DNA of 64,000 nt from HXMU1420-13 sp965249965. GTDB lineage: Bacteria > Bacteroidota > Rhodothermia > Balneolales > Balneolaceae. The position numbers and the translations under genes were made by a program. The DNA is taken from assembly GCA_965249965.1 (NCBI GenBank), contig OZ252262.1, positions 682,001 through 746,000 on the forward strand. Reading direction: 5' to 3'. The notes under the pieces were generated by a model that was given only the letters and a program-made list of their open reading frames with translations, was not told the DNA's origin and did not search any database. Positions 21,070 to 30,196 of the stretch are shown piece by piece (position 1 is the stretch's first letter; each line of letters opens with the position of its first letter).

Positions 21070-21672
21070 TTAAAGGTTCTTTCTTAGGATCAAATCTCTC
21101 TTTCCTGTTAGAATTCCGGTCATTAAATGCATTTTCATAACCCCCGTAAAACCTCCTCTAGGGTATGGATTTTGAATATGCTCTGTCTGAAGCTTTTCAT
21201 CATCTGCGAACATGAAATCCTCCACATAATAATAGCTCCCATCAGGTTCCAATACTGTTAAATGAATATGCGCAGGCTCATTGCCATAAAAATGAGGTAA
21301 TTGAGTGAAGAAGGTATATACTCCTTTTTCATTTGTTTTAGCCCAGCCGCGCAAATAACCGTGACGTCTTGCCCAGCCTATTTCATTTCCTTTTTTTGGA
21401 TAAATGCCTGCTTCATTTGTTTGGTAAACATACAGAATCACACCCGGTGCGGGAGTTACGCCATCTTCATTATAAACTGTTCCTGTAATTTTAATTTGCA
21501 CACCTCCCGAATAAAATTCAGGTAAAGTATCGACCGATGCTAAAGCTCGGTTTCCAAACTCAAAAACCGCTTCACAGCCCTCACAAGGCCCACCCAATAG
21601 CTGATATTGTGCATTTAAAGAACTGCTATACAATATTGAAACTAGTGTTATGATGATGAGATATCTAGTCAT
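21070..21672 (-). CDS. Exported intradiol-dioxygenase-like protein
   Basis: 200 residues with a signal peptide (about residues 1-21). It has the fold pattern of intradiol ring-cleavage dioxygenases: GTVYNEDGVTPAPGVILYVYQTNEAG, then RGWAKTNEKGVYTFFTQLP and PAHIHLTV. The PAHIH histidines and upstream tyrosines are the usual iron ligands in protocatechuate 3,4-dioxygenase. Many exported homologues have unknown substrate. It follows the large outer-membrane gene by 12 bp and is probably co-transcribed with it. Confidence 0.75.
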   Translation of the reverse strand: MTRYLIIITLVSILYSSSLNAQYQLLGGPCEGCEAVFEFGNRALASVDTLPEFYSGGVQIKITGTVYNEDGVTPAPGVILYVYQTNEAGIYPKKGNEIGWARRHGYLRGWAKTNEKGVYTFFTQLPHFYGNEPAHIHLTVLEPDGSYYYVEDFMFADDEKLQTEHIQNPYPRGGFTGVMKMHLMTGILTGKRDLILRKNL

Positions 21673-21684
21673 AATTGTGCTTTT

Positions 21685-23889
21685 TTAGTTAATCCAGTAG
21701 CTAAGCTTAACCACCATTCCACGGTTTTGAATCTGGAAATCGTTGGTATCGTAATTATCGTTGTACACAATAAATATGTCCGACATTGGGGCGAATCTCC
21801 ACTGAATGCGGCTATTTACGTTGAAATTCTGAGCCTGGGTGTTGTACTGAAGAAAAGTTGTCCAGTTTAGATCTCTAGAAAAACTCACTTCAGCCTGTGG
21901 CCCAATTAAATGTAACGTACGTTTCCCATAAATCTCAGGCAAATCAACTTTATTCATCACATAGCGGACACCAAAGTTGCCCCATGGTTGAGCTCTCAGA
22001 TTTAACCGCCCACCTACGAATAAGCGTGTTCCGTTGTAAAATCCGCCATACGAGAAATCTGCGCCCCCGCTTATCATGCCTCGTTCATCAGAATTATATT
22101 CAAGATTAAAGTGATTATAATCATACATTTCAGCGGGCAGGAATTCATCTCCACCAATTAAATTGGTTTCGTACAATAGGCGAACTTTGTTGTTTCTTAA
22201 AGCGACTTCAAAAGATCCAAAATCTTTGGTTTGAATAAAGTAGTTCAAAGAACTTACCCGATCGATGAAATCTCCGTTTGTTTCGAAACTGGCAACAGTC
22301 CAAGTGGAAATTTCGTGACTGTTAATCCAACTATTCTCGGGTCGGAAAGTATAGCCAACCCAGGGATTTATGTAATTAAACCCAACTCGAACAAAAGTGT
22401 CGTTTGCGGCATCGTATTGGAAAGATCGTTGAGAAAAACCTAACTCATTAATGAAGTTATCGCCCAAACGATCAAATGTTAATCCAGAGAAAAAAGTACC
22501 ATCGTTGTACATAAAAGTAGCACCGGCAAAAGAAGCATCACTCAATTTTTCCTCGGTTTGGCTCCAATGATACCGCACATTTCCTCTAAAACGGTTATTG
22601 GTTGAGATGAAATGATATTCTGCTCCAATTGTTCGATTGAAATCCTCACCCTCAAAGGAATTGTTGGTATATGCAGATCGATTGGTGACTAATGTTTTGA
22701 AACTTGAGCGCCCCCAAACGTTTTGCTGAGCCGCAAAAACCGTGTAGTTATTTGCTGATAAGTCATTCGCCGAACGAGTTTGCACATTCATGGCCCCAAC
22801 CCGCAAATCTTCGGTTACATTACCGGTCATTCGTGTGCCAAATAGAATTGGTACAACTTCTCCGCCATTTAATCCAATTGTGCGTGAGAAAAATGGTTTT
22901 ACGCCCCAAGTTCCAAAGCTGGAAAAGAGATCACTGTTTTCGAGAAAAAACTGACGACGTTCAGGAAATCGAATACTAAATCGCGTTAAATTTGTAACCT
23001 GTTGATCTACATCAACTGTTGAAAAATCCGGGTTGAGCGTTAAATCCACGTTGAATTTGTTTCCCACCGGTACTTTCGCTGATAAGCCAAATTCTAGATC
23101 ACCGGTCAAATCTTCGTTATTGGCAAAATTTTGATTGCCGGATGTTAACATCGTTGGCTGGAGTACGATCCGTTGCTTTTTCTCTGGGAGCGTTTCACTC
23201 ATTGTCATAGTACCAAGGTGACCTAAATCTATACCCGGGAATCCCTGCGGAACATGCGACCAGGTTGAATATTCATTTCTCTTCATGTCGTTACGCACAA
23301 AATTAATGCCCCATTCATCCACCTGGGGATCGAAATTGATGGATTTAAATGGAATGGCAAATTCAGCTATCCAATAATCTTCGTGCACTTCAACAGCGCT
23401 ATGCCAGATATTATCCCAGTTTACATCCGGCCGGGTATTTGAATTCTCAAGGCTTACAACACCATCCATTTTTGCTCCGGCAGCATTTACACCAAAGATA
23501 AAGCCGTTGGTTTGCTTGTTGTATGGATCGATAACCACGCTAAACCCATCGCTACTCCAATGATAGCTAGGGTTATCTCGTTTTAGCGTTGCTATCACCA
23601 AATCATCTTTTTTCTGATAATTAATGGCAGCGATATATAAAAACTCGTCATCGTAGGTTATCATAGCCTGCGTTTGATTAATGGCATAACCCTCATCTCT
23701 CGGCCATTTATTTAAAAATTCTGAGGTAAATGCCGCCAATTCCCACGAAGGATCGTCTAGCTTACCATCGATCTTTATGGGCTCTGTTATTTTTGTGATG
23801 CCGAGATTAAAATCAGTATAAACAGGCTGTTCCTGACCTTTCACCGGAATGTAGAATACGATAAATGCAAAAAATAGAGAGATTCTCAT
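21685..23889 (-). CDS. CBM9-like/DUF5916 outer-membrane protein
   Basis: 734 residues with a signal peptide. Residues about 35-230 resemble a family-9 carbohydrate-binding-module-like domain (KIDGKLDDPSWELAAF, then AMITYDDEFLYIAA). The remainder is beta-rich, with FSTVDVDQQVTNLTRFSIRFPERRQFFLEN, a hallmark of DUF5916 proteins predicted as C-terminal beta-barrels. Such proteins are widespread in Bacteroidota with no proven function; hydrolase-related names in databases rest on the N-terminal domain only. Confidence 0.82.
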   Translation of the reverse strand: MRISLFFAFIVFYIPVKGQEQPVYTDFNLGITKITEPIKIDGKLDDPSWELAAFTSEFLNKWPRDEGYAINQTQAMITYDDEFLYIAAINYQKKDDLVIATLKRDNPSYHWSSDGFSVVIDPYNKQTNGFIFGVNAAGAKMDGVVSLENSNTRPDVNWDNIWHSAVEVHEDYWIAEFAIPFKSINFDPQVDEWGINFVRNDMKRNEYSTWSHVPQGFPGIDLGHLGTMTMSETLPEKKQRIVLQPTMLTSGNQNFANNEDLTGDLEFGLSAKVPVGNKFNVDLTLNPDFSTVDVDQQVTNLTRFSIRFPERRQFFLENSDLFSSFGTWGVKPFFSRTIGLNGGEVVPILFGTRMTGNVTEDLRVGAMNVQTRSANDLSANNYTVFAAQQNVWGRSSFKTLVTNRSAYTNNSFEGEDFNRTIGAEYHFISTNNRFRGNVRYHWSQTEEKLSDASFAGATFMYNDGTFFSGLTFDRLGDNFINELGFSQRSFQYDAANDTFVRVGFNYINPWVGYTFRPENSWINSHEISTWTVASFETNGDFIDRVSSLNYFIQTKDFGSFEVALRNNKVRLLYETNLIGGDEFLPAEMYDYNHFNLEYNSDERGMISGGADFSYGGFYNGTRLFVGGRLNLRAQPWGNFGVRYVMNKVDLPEIYGKRTLHLIGPQAEVSFSRDLNWTTFLQYNTQAQNFNVNSRIQWRFAPMSDIFIVYNDNYDTNDFQIQNRGMVVKLSYWIN

Positions 23890-24112
23890 GACAGTACCTT
23901 GATTTGATGTTGCATCCCAGATACTCAGATTCTTTCTTTTATATAGGCACCCCTCACATACACCCCGATTGTACTGCCGAATTACCGGATTTAGTCTCTC
24001 ACTATCATTTGCAGTTTAAAAGAGCTCATTTGCAGCAAGTTTCATGTCGTCTGTCGAAGCATTACTTTTTTAGTATTAACCCGTTGGCAGTTCACGTATT
24101 TTATTGCTTCAG

Positions 24113-25195
24113 ATGGTTCGAATTCTACAAAAATATCAAAGTACTCCACAACGAATAGGCTGGCATGCTCTGTTTTGGGTGAGTTATGCTTCGGCATATA
24201 TTTTCATCTATGGCAGTTTCAGTGATACCTATTTACTTGAATTTCAATGGATGATTACATCTTTACCTATGAAGATGACCATCGTCTATTTCACGCTTTA
24301 TTTCATAATTCCTCGTTTTTTTCTCGAGAAGAAATATGTAGCTGCTACCTTGATCTCAATCCTATCATTGTTCATAGTTTCCATCGTACAACGCGGGGTC
24401 GACTTCCACGTGTATTACCCACTTTTTAATCCCCGGGGCCTTGAAGATGCGTTTTTCTACATGCCCAAAATCTTCAAAATCATGTTGGGGATTTACCCTG
24501 TTGTAGCGTTGGCCTCATTCATTAAAATCACGAAGCATTTCTATAATGAGGAGAGCAAATCCCGCGAATATCAGCAGCAAAAACTGGAAGCAGAACTCAA
24601 CTTTTTAAAAGGTCAGGTACATCCACATTTTTTGTTCAACACATTGAATAATTTGTACGCCCTAACCTTAAAAAAGTCCGACTCATCACCGGAAGTAGTC
24701 CTCAAACTATCGGAATTGCTCAGCTTTATGCTGTATGAAACCAATTCACCGACGGTTCCTCTAAGTAAAGAATTAAGCTTGATTGAGAACTATATTTCTC
24801 TTGAAAAAATCCGGTATGATGACAGACTTACTACCACATATGAAACATCTGGGGAAGTTGAAACGGGTCAAATTCCACCTATGCTGCTACTACCTTTTGT
24901 TGAAAATGCCTTCAAACATGGTACAAGTGATTCCCTTGATAAAGTTTGGGTGGAAATAAAAATCGCCGTTCGCAACAACCAACTACACTTGTCCGTCATG
25001 AACAGCAATGGTGTAGAAAAGAGTGACAACCATGAATTTGAATATCAACAAGGCATTGGTTTGAAGAACGTAAAGCGAAGACTTGAGCTTCTGTACGGAG
25101 AACATTACGAGCTGACCATCAGTGATAAAGACGAGATGTATGCTGTTCAACTTACTCTTCAAATGGATGAACTAAGGTCGAATGGGGATGCATGA
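24113..25195 (+). CDS. LytS-type sensor histidine kinase
   Basis: 360 residues from ATG 24113 (the frame opens 3 codons earlier at TTG). Four membrane helices in the first 140 residues, then a His_kinase domain (PF06580 type) with QVHPHFLFNTLNNLYALTL containing the phospho-accepting histidine, and a HATPase part with LLPFVENAFKHG and GIGLKNVKRRLELLYG. Its end overlaps the response regulator by 4 bp, so they are translationally coupled. The signal is unknown. Confidence 0.9.
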   Translation: MVRILQKYQSTPQRIGWHALFWVSYASAYIFIYGSFSDTYLLEFQWMITSLPMKMTIVYFTLYFIIPRFFLEKKYVAATLISILSLFIVSIVQRGVDFHVYYPLFNPRGLEDAFFYMPKIFKIMLGIYPVVALASFIKITKHFYNEESKSREYQQQKLEAELNFLKGQVHPHFLFNTLNNLYALTLKKSDSSPEVVLKLSELLSFMLYETNSPTVPLSKELSLIENYISLEKIRYDDRLTTTYETSGEVETGQIPPMLLLPFVENAFKHGTSDSLDKVWVEIKIAVRNNQLHLSVMNSNGVEKSDNHEFEYQQGIGLKNVKRRLELLYGEHYELTISDKDEMYAVQLTLQMDELRSNGDA

Positions 25196-25917
25196 ACCTT
25201 ACTTGCTACATAATTGATGATGAACCACTTGCCATCGAGGTAATTGAAAATCATGTCTCAAAAATTGAGGGACTTGAGGTTGTAGCTACGTTCCAAAATG
25301 CAGTTAAAGCTTTTCAAGCGTTAAGAGAAACTAAAGTGGATGTGCTTTTTCTGGATATTCAAATGCCTAGGCTCACCGGAATTGAGTTTTTAAAAACGCT
25401 TAAAAATCCACCTAAAGTAATTTTCACTACGGCTTATCGGGAATACGCACTGGAAGGATTTGAATTGGATGTAGTTGATTATTTACTCAAACCCATTTCC
25501 TTCGATCGCTTTTTAAAAGCTGTGGACAAAGTATTTGATTCACTGGATTCAGGAGTTCCAGCTTTCGAATTTATTCCCGAGTCTCCGGATACACCTCATT
25601 TTGTATTTGTTCCATCAGAAAAAAAGAACATCAAAGTATGCCTTGAGGAAATTGAGTTTATCGAAAGCAAAAGAGACTATATCCTGATTAAGACCTCAAA
25701 AAAGGAAGTGCTGACTCATCAGACGATTACGTACATGCAAGAACGGCTTCCTGAAGATCAATTCTTACGTGTACATCGCTCTTTTATCATCAACCTTAAA
25801 AAAATTGAAAGCTGGAACAACAACGAGGTTGAAGTTGGAAATCAGACTATTCCAATCGGTCGAACTTTTAAACAAAATGCAGTAAAAAAATTGAGTACTA
25901 ATTCTGATCTTCTTTAG
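25192..25917 (+). CDS. LytTR-family response regulator
   Basis: 241 residues. N-terminal receiver domain with the phosphorylated Asp55 in VLFLDIQMP, conserved Thr in IFTTAYR and Lys in LLKPIS. C-terminal LytTR DNA-binding domain (about residues 135-235) with ESKRDYILIKT and FLRVHRSFIINLKKI. Pairs with the upstream LytS-type kinase. The following gene, 21 nt downstream, could be in the same operon and a target. Confidence 0.92.
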   Translation: MNLTCYIIDDEPLAIEVIENHVSKIEGLEVVATFQNAVKAFQALRETKVDVLFLDIQMPRLTGIEFLKTLKNPPKVIFTTAYREYALEGFELDVVDYLLKPISFDRFLKAVDKVFDSLDSGVPAFEFIPESPDTPHFVFVPSEKKNIKVCLEEIEFIESKRDYILIKTSKKEVLTHQTITYMQERLPEDQFLRVHRSFIINLKKIESWNNNEVEVGNQTIPIGRTFKQNAVKKLSTNSDLL

Positions 25918-25938
25918 TTGGTTACTTAATTCTAAAAG

Positions 25939-27021
25939 TTGATCGTGTCTCGGTTCGTATTATTCCTACATTTAATTACGCTGCTCCATTTTTCGAATAC
26001 TGTAGCGCAAGAAACCGTGCTATCGGGTATGGTTACCGATGCCGAAACGGGCGAACCTTTGACGGGTGTAAACATTTATATTTCCGGCACCACAATTGGA
26101 AGTAGCACCAATCAAATAGGTGAGTACAGCTTCAGTGTAGATTTAATTGGAAAATATGACCTGGTTGCCAGCTTTATTGGGTTTAAGACAAAAATTAAAT
26201 CAATCGATCTAAGAAATCAGCGTTCAGCAGAATACAATTTCGAATTAGATCCAGATGTTCTTCAACTTAATGAAATCAACGTCACTGCCTCAAATGCGGA
26301 ATTTCTCCGTCAGCTAGATCTCTTTAAAACATTTTTTATTGGTTTTGATGGCAACGCAGATCAAACAAATATCATCAATGCTGAAGTGTTGGAATTCGAT
26401 GAACATGAAAGCAGCACACGTATTGATGTTACTGCTTCAGCACCACTCCTGATCTACAATAATGCTCTTGGTTACATTTATGAATTGGAATTGAGAAATG
26501 TATATTTCAATCCACGAGACAATACGGGGCTTTATAAAGTATATCCACGAGTTGAGGAAATGGAAGCGCCCAATAGACGAACACAACGCAGGTGGAATTC
26601 GAATCGCAAGAAAAGTTATGTTGGGTCGAGCCGGCATTTTTTCAAAAGCCTTATTGAAGACCGACTCTGGAGGAACCGATTTAGAACCTATCCAAGTGAG
26701 CGAAATCTTATCAATTACACTGACTCTTTAGATTATATTAAGCGCTGGTTTCCGAATAACTGGCAGAATATTTCCAAAAATTACGGGGTGTATTTATTGT
26801 CTGCAGATTTTATGCGCGTTGAGTTTGTTAAAGTTACCGGCCAAAGTAGTATGATGACAATCAGCCCGGAAAAAGTGAGCGGATTTGAAATTAAAGGCTT
26901 TCCGGAAATAGTAGTTGTTAACAAAGAAGGTGTGATTTTAAACTCCGACCAAATTGGATTATTTGGACATTGGAGTGATACCCGATTTTCCGATTTTCTG
27001 CCTTTAGATTATTCTGATTAA
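25939..27021 (+). CDS. Exported CarboxypepD_reg-like protein
   Basis: 360 residues from TTG 25939 or GTG 25945. A signal peptide (residues about 1-23) is followed by a carboxypeptidase-regulatory-like domain (LSGMVTDAETGEPLTGVNIYISGTTIG), which in Bacteroidota sits at the front of TonB-dependent receptors and other outer-membrane proteins. There is no TonB plug or barrel after it; the rest (about residues 110-360) is an uncharacterised domain. Location after the LytS/LytTR pair suggests control by it. Confidence 0.78.
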   Translation: MIVSRFVLFLHLITLLHFSNTVAQETVLSGMVTDAETGEPLTGVNIYISGTTIGSSTNQIGEYSFSVDLIGKYDLVASFIGFKTKIKSIDLRNQRSAEYNFELDPDVLQLNEINVTASNAEFLRQLDLFKTFFIGFDGNADQTNIINAEVLEFDEHESSTRIDVTASAPLLIYNNALGYIYELELRNVYFNPRDNTGLYKVYPRVEEMEAPNRRTQRRWNSNRKKSYVGSSRHFFKSLIEDRLWRNRFRTYPSERNLINYTDSLDYIKRWFPNNWQNISKNYGVYLLSADFMRVEFVKVTGQSSMMTISPEKVSGFEIKGFPEIVVVNKEGVILNSDQIGLFGHWSDTRFSDFLPLDYSD

Positions 27022-27101
27022 AACTCCGTTTTCCTTAAAGTATCCCCCATTTGTTTTACTGATTTTGTACATTCCAAAGTTAGCAAAAGCGATCGCCCCG
27101 A

Positions 27102-28943
27102 ATGTCTGAAACCTACCGCGCTCTTACCCGAAAATATCGTCCAAATTCTTTCGAGGATATTGTCTCTCAAGACCATGTGAGCAATACCTTACTCAATGCG
27201 ATCAAGCAAAACCGACTTTCACACGCTTACATGTTTTGCGGTCCACGTGGAGTAGGAAAAACCACGATGGCTCGGGTGCTGGCTCGCGTAATTAATGAGA
27301 TAGATTCCAGTGTAGACGGTGAATCGCTGAATCAGACACTCAATATTATTGAGATGGATGCAGCATCGAACAACAAGGTTGAGGATGTGCATCATTTGCG
27401 GGAAAGTGTTCGAATTCCACCTCAAAATGGGCGCTATAAGGTGTTTATTGTGGATGAGGTGCACATGCTTTCGAAGGCAGCGTTTAATGCATTGTTAAAA
27501 ACATTAGAAGAGCCGCCCGAACACGCGATTTTCATTTTTGCAACAACCGAACCACACAAGGTCCTTCCAACCATTTTATCCCGAGTTCAACGCTTCGATT
27601 TTAAGCGTATTTCGGTTGAAGAGATTGTTTCGAGGCTTCGAATAATTGCAACCGACGAAAAGATTCAAATTGATGATGAATCCCTGCACGTGATTGCAAA
27701 AAAGGCCGATGGTGCGCTTCGTGATGCGCTGGGTTTGATGGATCAGGCCATTGCTTTTTGCGGTGATAACATCACCCATGATGAACTGCTTAAAGCCCTA
27801 AATGTAGTTGGAACGGATCGTCTTTTTCAGTTTATGGATTGTGTTAAATCGAAAGATCCCGATTCTGGTTTGATACTCATCAATACGCTGTTACAAGAAG
27901 GGTATGACATTCAGGAATTTTTGATCGGACTAACCGAGCACCTTCGGAATCTATACATCGCGCATCACTCACCACAGATGTATTTGGTGGAAGCTTCGGA
28001 GGACACAAAGGCAAAATATCAGCAAACAGCACAAGATTTTTCGCGGGATGATTTGATGCGTATGCTTCATGTAGTCAGCGAAGCTCAAATCAAACTAAAG
28101 GATTCCAATCAGCCCCGAATTCAGTTTGAAATAACGTTGCTGAAGCTCATCCATATGGAAAAGAGCGAGAATCTTTCGAGGCTTTTAGAAGAAATCGATG
28201 CCTTAAAAAAAAACTCTGGGATTCAGGTAGTAACTGAGTTACCAAGTGATAAAGGTTTAGATTCAGGTTCAAAAAAAACTGAAGTTGAACAGGTAGAAAA
28301 TACGACAACGCAAGAAATTCCGGCTTCTGAAGAAAGCTCAGAGCCACCTTCTAGTTCTACTCCAATTCCAGAAGAAACGGTTGATCACACTTCTCAGCAG
28401 AACGAACATTCACCACAACCTGACCCAATTGTTGATGAATTTGGTTTGGGTTCACCTGCGTTAATTACAGAAGTAACTCATCAGGCCCAGAAGATTCATT
28501 ATTCAAATGGTAACAACGGAAAAACCACGGTTACCATCACTGAGTCGGTTGAAACCGAAGTACAATTAGTAGATAAAAAATTGTCTTTTGAAGAGGTCCA
28601 TTCGAAGTGGACAGATTTTATTTCAGCTCTGGAAAACAGAGTTCCTAAAATTTTGGAGCTTCAGGTTCAGCGAGTGAAACCAACATCGTTGAAAGGCCTT
28701 GAACTGACGTTAGAATGTGACAACCCTCTTGCGCAACGTATGTTAACCGAGCAAGAAGTTGAGCTCGCTATTATCTTAAAGGAACACCTTGGGGTAAAAC
28801 TGCGTTTTAATCCCGTAGTGGTTCAAGGTTTAGAATCGCAAAAGAAAGCGAAAAACCCGTACGAACGATTTAAAGAAATTCAGCAAAAAGACCCGATTCT
28901 CCGAGAATTGGTCGAGCGATTTGGTGCTGAACTAGAATATTAA
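27102..28943 (+). CDS. dnaX: DNA polymerase III gamma/tau subunit, clamp loader
   Basis: 613 residues. AAA+ clamp-loader core with Walker A GPRGVGKT (47-54), Walker B DEVH (118-121), and ATTEPHKV sensor. After the Walker A helix, the usual DnaX zinc module (a C-x8-C-x2-C-x2-C type insert before DxxxIDAAS) is missing: residues 60-85 read ARVINEIDSSVDGESLNQTLN, with no cysteines. The C-terminal tau-like part (about 370 on) is acidic and variable, ending in a domain that should contact the polymerase. First of a dnaX-ybaB-recR cluster. Confidence 0.93.
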   Translation: MSETYRALTRKYRPNSFEDIVSQDHVSNTLLNAIKQNRLSHAYMFCGPRGVGKTTMARVLARVINEIDSSVDGESLNQTLNIIEMDAASNNKVEDVHHLRESVRIPPQNGRYKVFIVDEVHMLSKAAFNALLKTLEEPPEHAIFIFATTEPHKVLPTILSRVQRFDFKRISVEEIVSRLRIIATDEKIQIDDESLHVIAKKADGALRDALGLMDQAIAFCGDNITHDELLKALNVVGTDRLFQFMDCVKSKDPDSGLILINTLLQEGYDIQEFLIGLTEHLRNLYIAHHSPQMYLVEASEDTKAKYQQTAQDFSRDDLMRMLHVVSEAQIKLKDSNQPRIQFEITLLKLIHMEKSENLSRLLEEIDALKKNSGIQVVTELPSDKGLDSGSKKTEVEQVENTTTQEIPASEESSEPPSSSTPIPEETVDHTSQQNEHSPQPDPIVDEFGLGSPALITEVTHQAQKIHYSNGNNGKTTVTITESVETEVQLVDKKLSFEEVHSKWTDFISALENRVPKILELQVQRVKPTSLKGLELTLECDNPLAQRMLTEQEVELAIILKEHLGVKLRFNPVVVQGLESQKKAKNPYERFKEIQQKDPILRELVERFGAELEY

Positions 28944-28955
28944 AAAGGAAAAAAC

Positions 28956-29300
28956 ATGGATTTTAATATGGCCGACATGTTCGGCAAAATTCAGGAAATG
29001 CAAAGTAAAGTACAGGAAACACAAGCCCAGTTAGGTGAGATTATTGTGGAGGCGGAAACCGGCGGCGGCATGGTGAAAGTTAAAGCCAATGGCTTACGAA
29101 AAATTATTTCTATCACCGTGGATGAAGATGTGGTTGATCCATCCGACAAAGAAATGCTGGAAGATCTTGTGGTGGCAGCTGTAAATAAAGCGTTGGACCT
29201 CGCAGAACAAGAAGCCCAAAAGAAAATGCAGGAAGCCTACAAAGGTATGATGCCTGGGGGCGGACTTCCTGGTATGGATCTATCAAAATTTGGACTTTAA
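28956..29300 (+). CDS. YbaB/EbfC nucleoid-associated protein
   Basis: 114 residues, 12 nt after dnaX. Typical EbfC layout: an N-terminal coiled region with FGKIQEMQSKVQETQAQL, the conserved GGGMVKVKANG strand, and a C-terminal helix with ALDLAEQEAQKKMQEAY. Family members dimerise and bind DNA. Gene order dnaX-ybaB-recR is conserved in many bacteria. Confidence 0.93.
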   Translation: MDFNMADMFGKIQEMQSKVQETQAQLGEIIVEAETGGGMVKVKANGLRKIISITVDEDVVDPSDKEMLEDLVVAAVNKALDLAEQEAQKKMQEAYKGMMPGGGLPGMDLSKFGL

Positions 29301-29309
29301 ATAATTATA

Positions 29310-29374
29310 AATGTTAAGTGCAAAATGTTAAATGAATCCATCATTTAACATTCGAGCATTTAACACTTAACATT
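29310..29374. repeat. Nested inverted repeats between ybaB and recR
   Basis: AATGTTAAGTG (29310-29320) pairs with CACTTAACATT (29364-29374), and AATGTTAAATGA (29324-29335) pairs with TCATTTAACATT (29341-29352). Both are perfect, forming one long A/T-rich stem with an asymmetric bulge. Confidence 0.8.
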
Positions 29375-29378
29375 TTCA

Positions 29379-29981
29379 ATGCAGCTAACCTCTGAATACT
29401 TAGAACGGGCAATCGAGCAACTTTCAAAATTGCCTGGAACCGGAAGAAAATCGGCCCAAAGAATTGCAATTCATCTACTCAAACAGAATGATGAATATGC
29501 CCTTAAACTGGCCAATGCCATCATCGACCTGAAACAAAAAGTGATTCGATGCTCCACTTGTGGAAATGTATCCGATTCTGACCCCTGCTCTATTTGTGAT
29601 AATCCTAAGCGAGAGAATGGCAAAATTTGTGTGGTCGAGGAATTCAACGATGTGTATATCATCGAGAAGACCAATGAATTTCGCGGTCGCTACCATGTAC
29701 TTGGTGGTGTTATTTCTCCAATGGATAACATTGGTCCCGATCAGCTTAAAATTCAGGATTTACTAAAACGTGTTGGTGGCCAAGAATATATTGATGAAGT
29801 GATTCTTGCGTTAAACCCAGATGCTGAGGGAGAGGCAACTTCGTATTACATCAATAAATTGCTTACTCCCTATGAAATAAAAGTAACTCGAATTGCTTAC
29901 GGTATACCAATGGGCACAGAACTTGAGTTTATAGATGAAGCTACGCTTAGTCGTGCTTTCATGAGCCGCAGTGCTTTTTAA
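29379..29981 (+). CDS. recR: Recombination mediator protein RecR
   Basis: 200 residues. N-terminal helix-hairpin-helix (LSKLPGTGRKSAQRIA), a four-cysteine zinc finger (Cys58, 61, 70, 73), then a Toprim domain (KICVVEEFNDVYIIEKT, and LALNPDAEGEATSYYI) and the C-terminal GIPMGTELEFIDEATLSRAF. Normal length. It works with RecF/RecO in gap repair. Confidence 0.95.
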   Translation: MQLTSEYLERAIEQLSKLPGTGRKSAQRIAIHLLKQNDEYALKLANAIIDLKQKVIRCSTCGNVSDSDPCSICDNPKRENGKICVVEEFNDVYIIEKTNEFRGRYHVLGGVISPMDNIGPDQLKIQDLLKRVGGQEYIDEVILALNPDAEGEATSYYINKLLTPYEIKVTRIAYGIPMGTELEFIDEATLSRAFMSRSAF

Positions 29982-30196
29982 TTCATTCGTCCCTTATCCC
30001 AGGGGAAGAACTCTATGATAATAATTTCATTTCGTTACTAAGTACTCTTGTTTTACCGAAGTACAGAACAAGGTTGGTATTATAAATCAATACGTAAATA
30101 ATCTTTAAGCTTACCTCGTTCAATCATTTAAAAGTATATTTTAGAATAAACGAAAACTCCCCGCACGCTGCGAGCTTTGCGGAAAAAAAATTCATC

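Noticed and set aside
29982..30196. tRNA or small RNA in the gap before the M1 peptidase
   Set aside because: No cloverleaf, no CCA end and no convincing hairpin-terminator; I see no RNA gene anywhere in the window.
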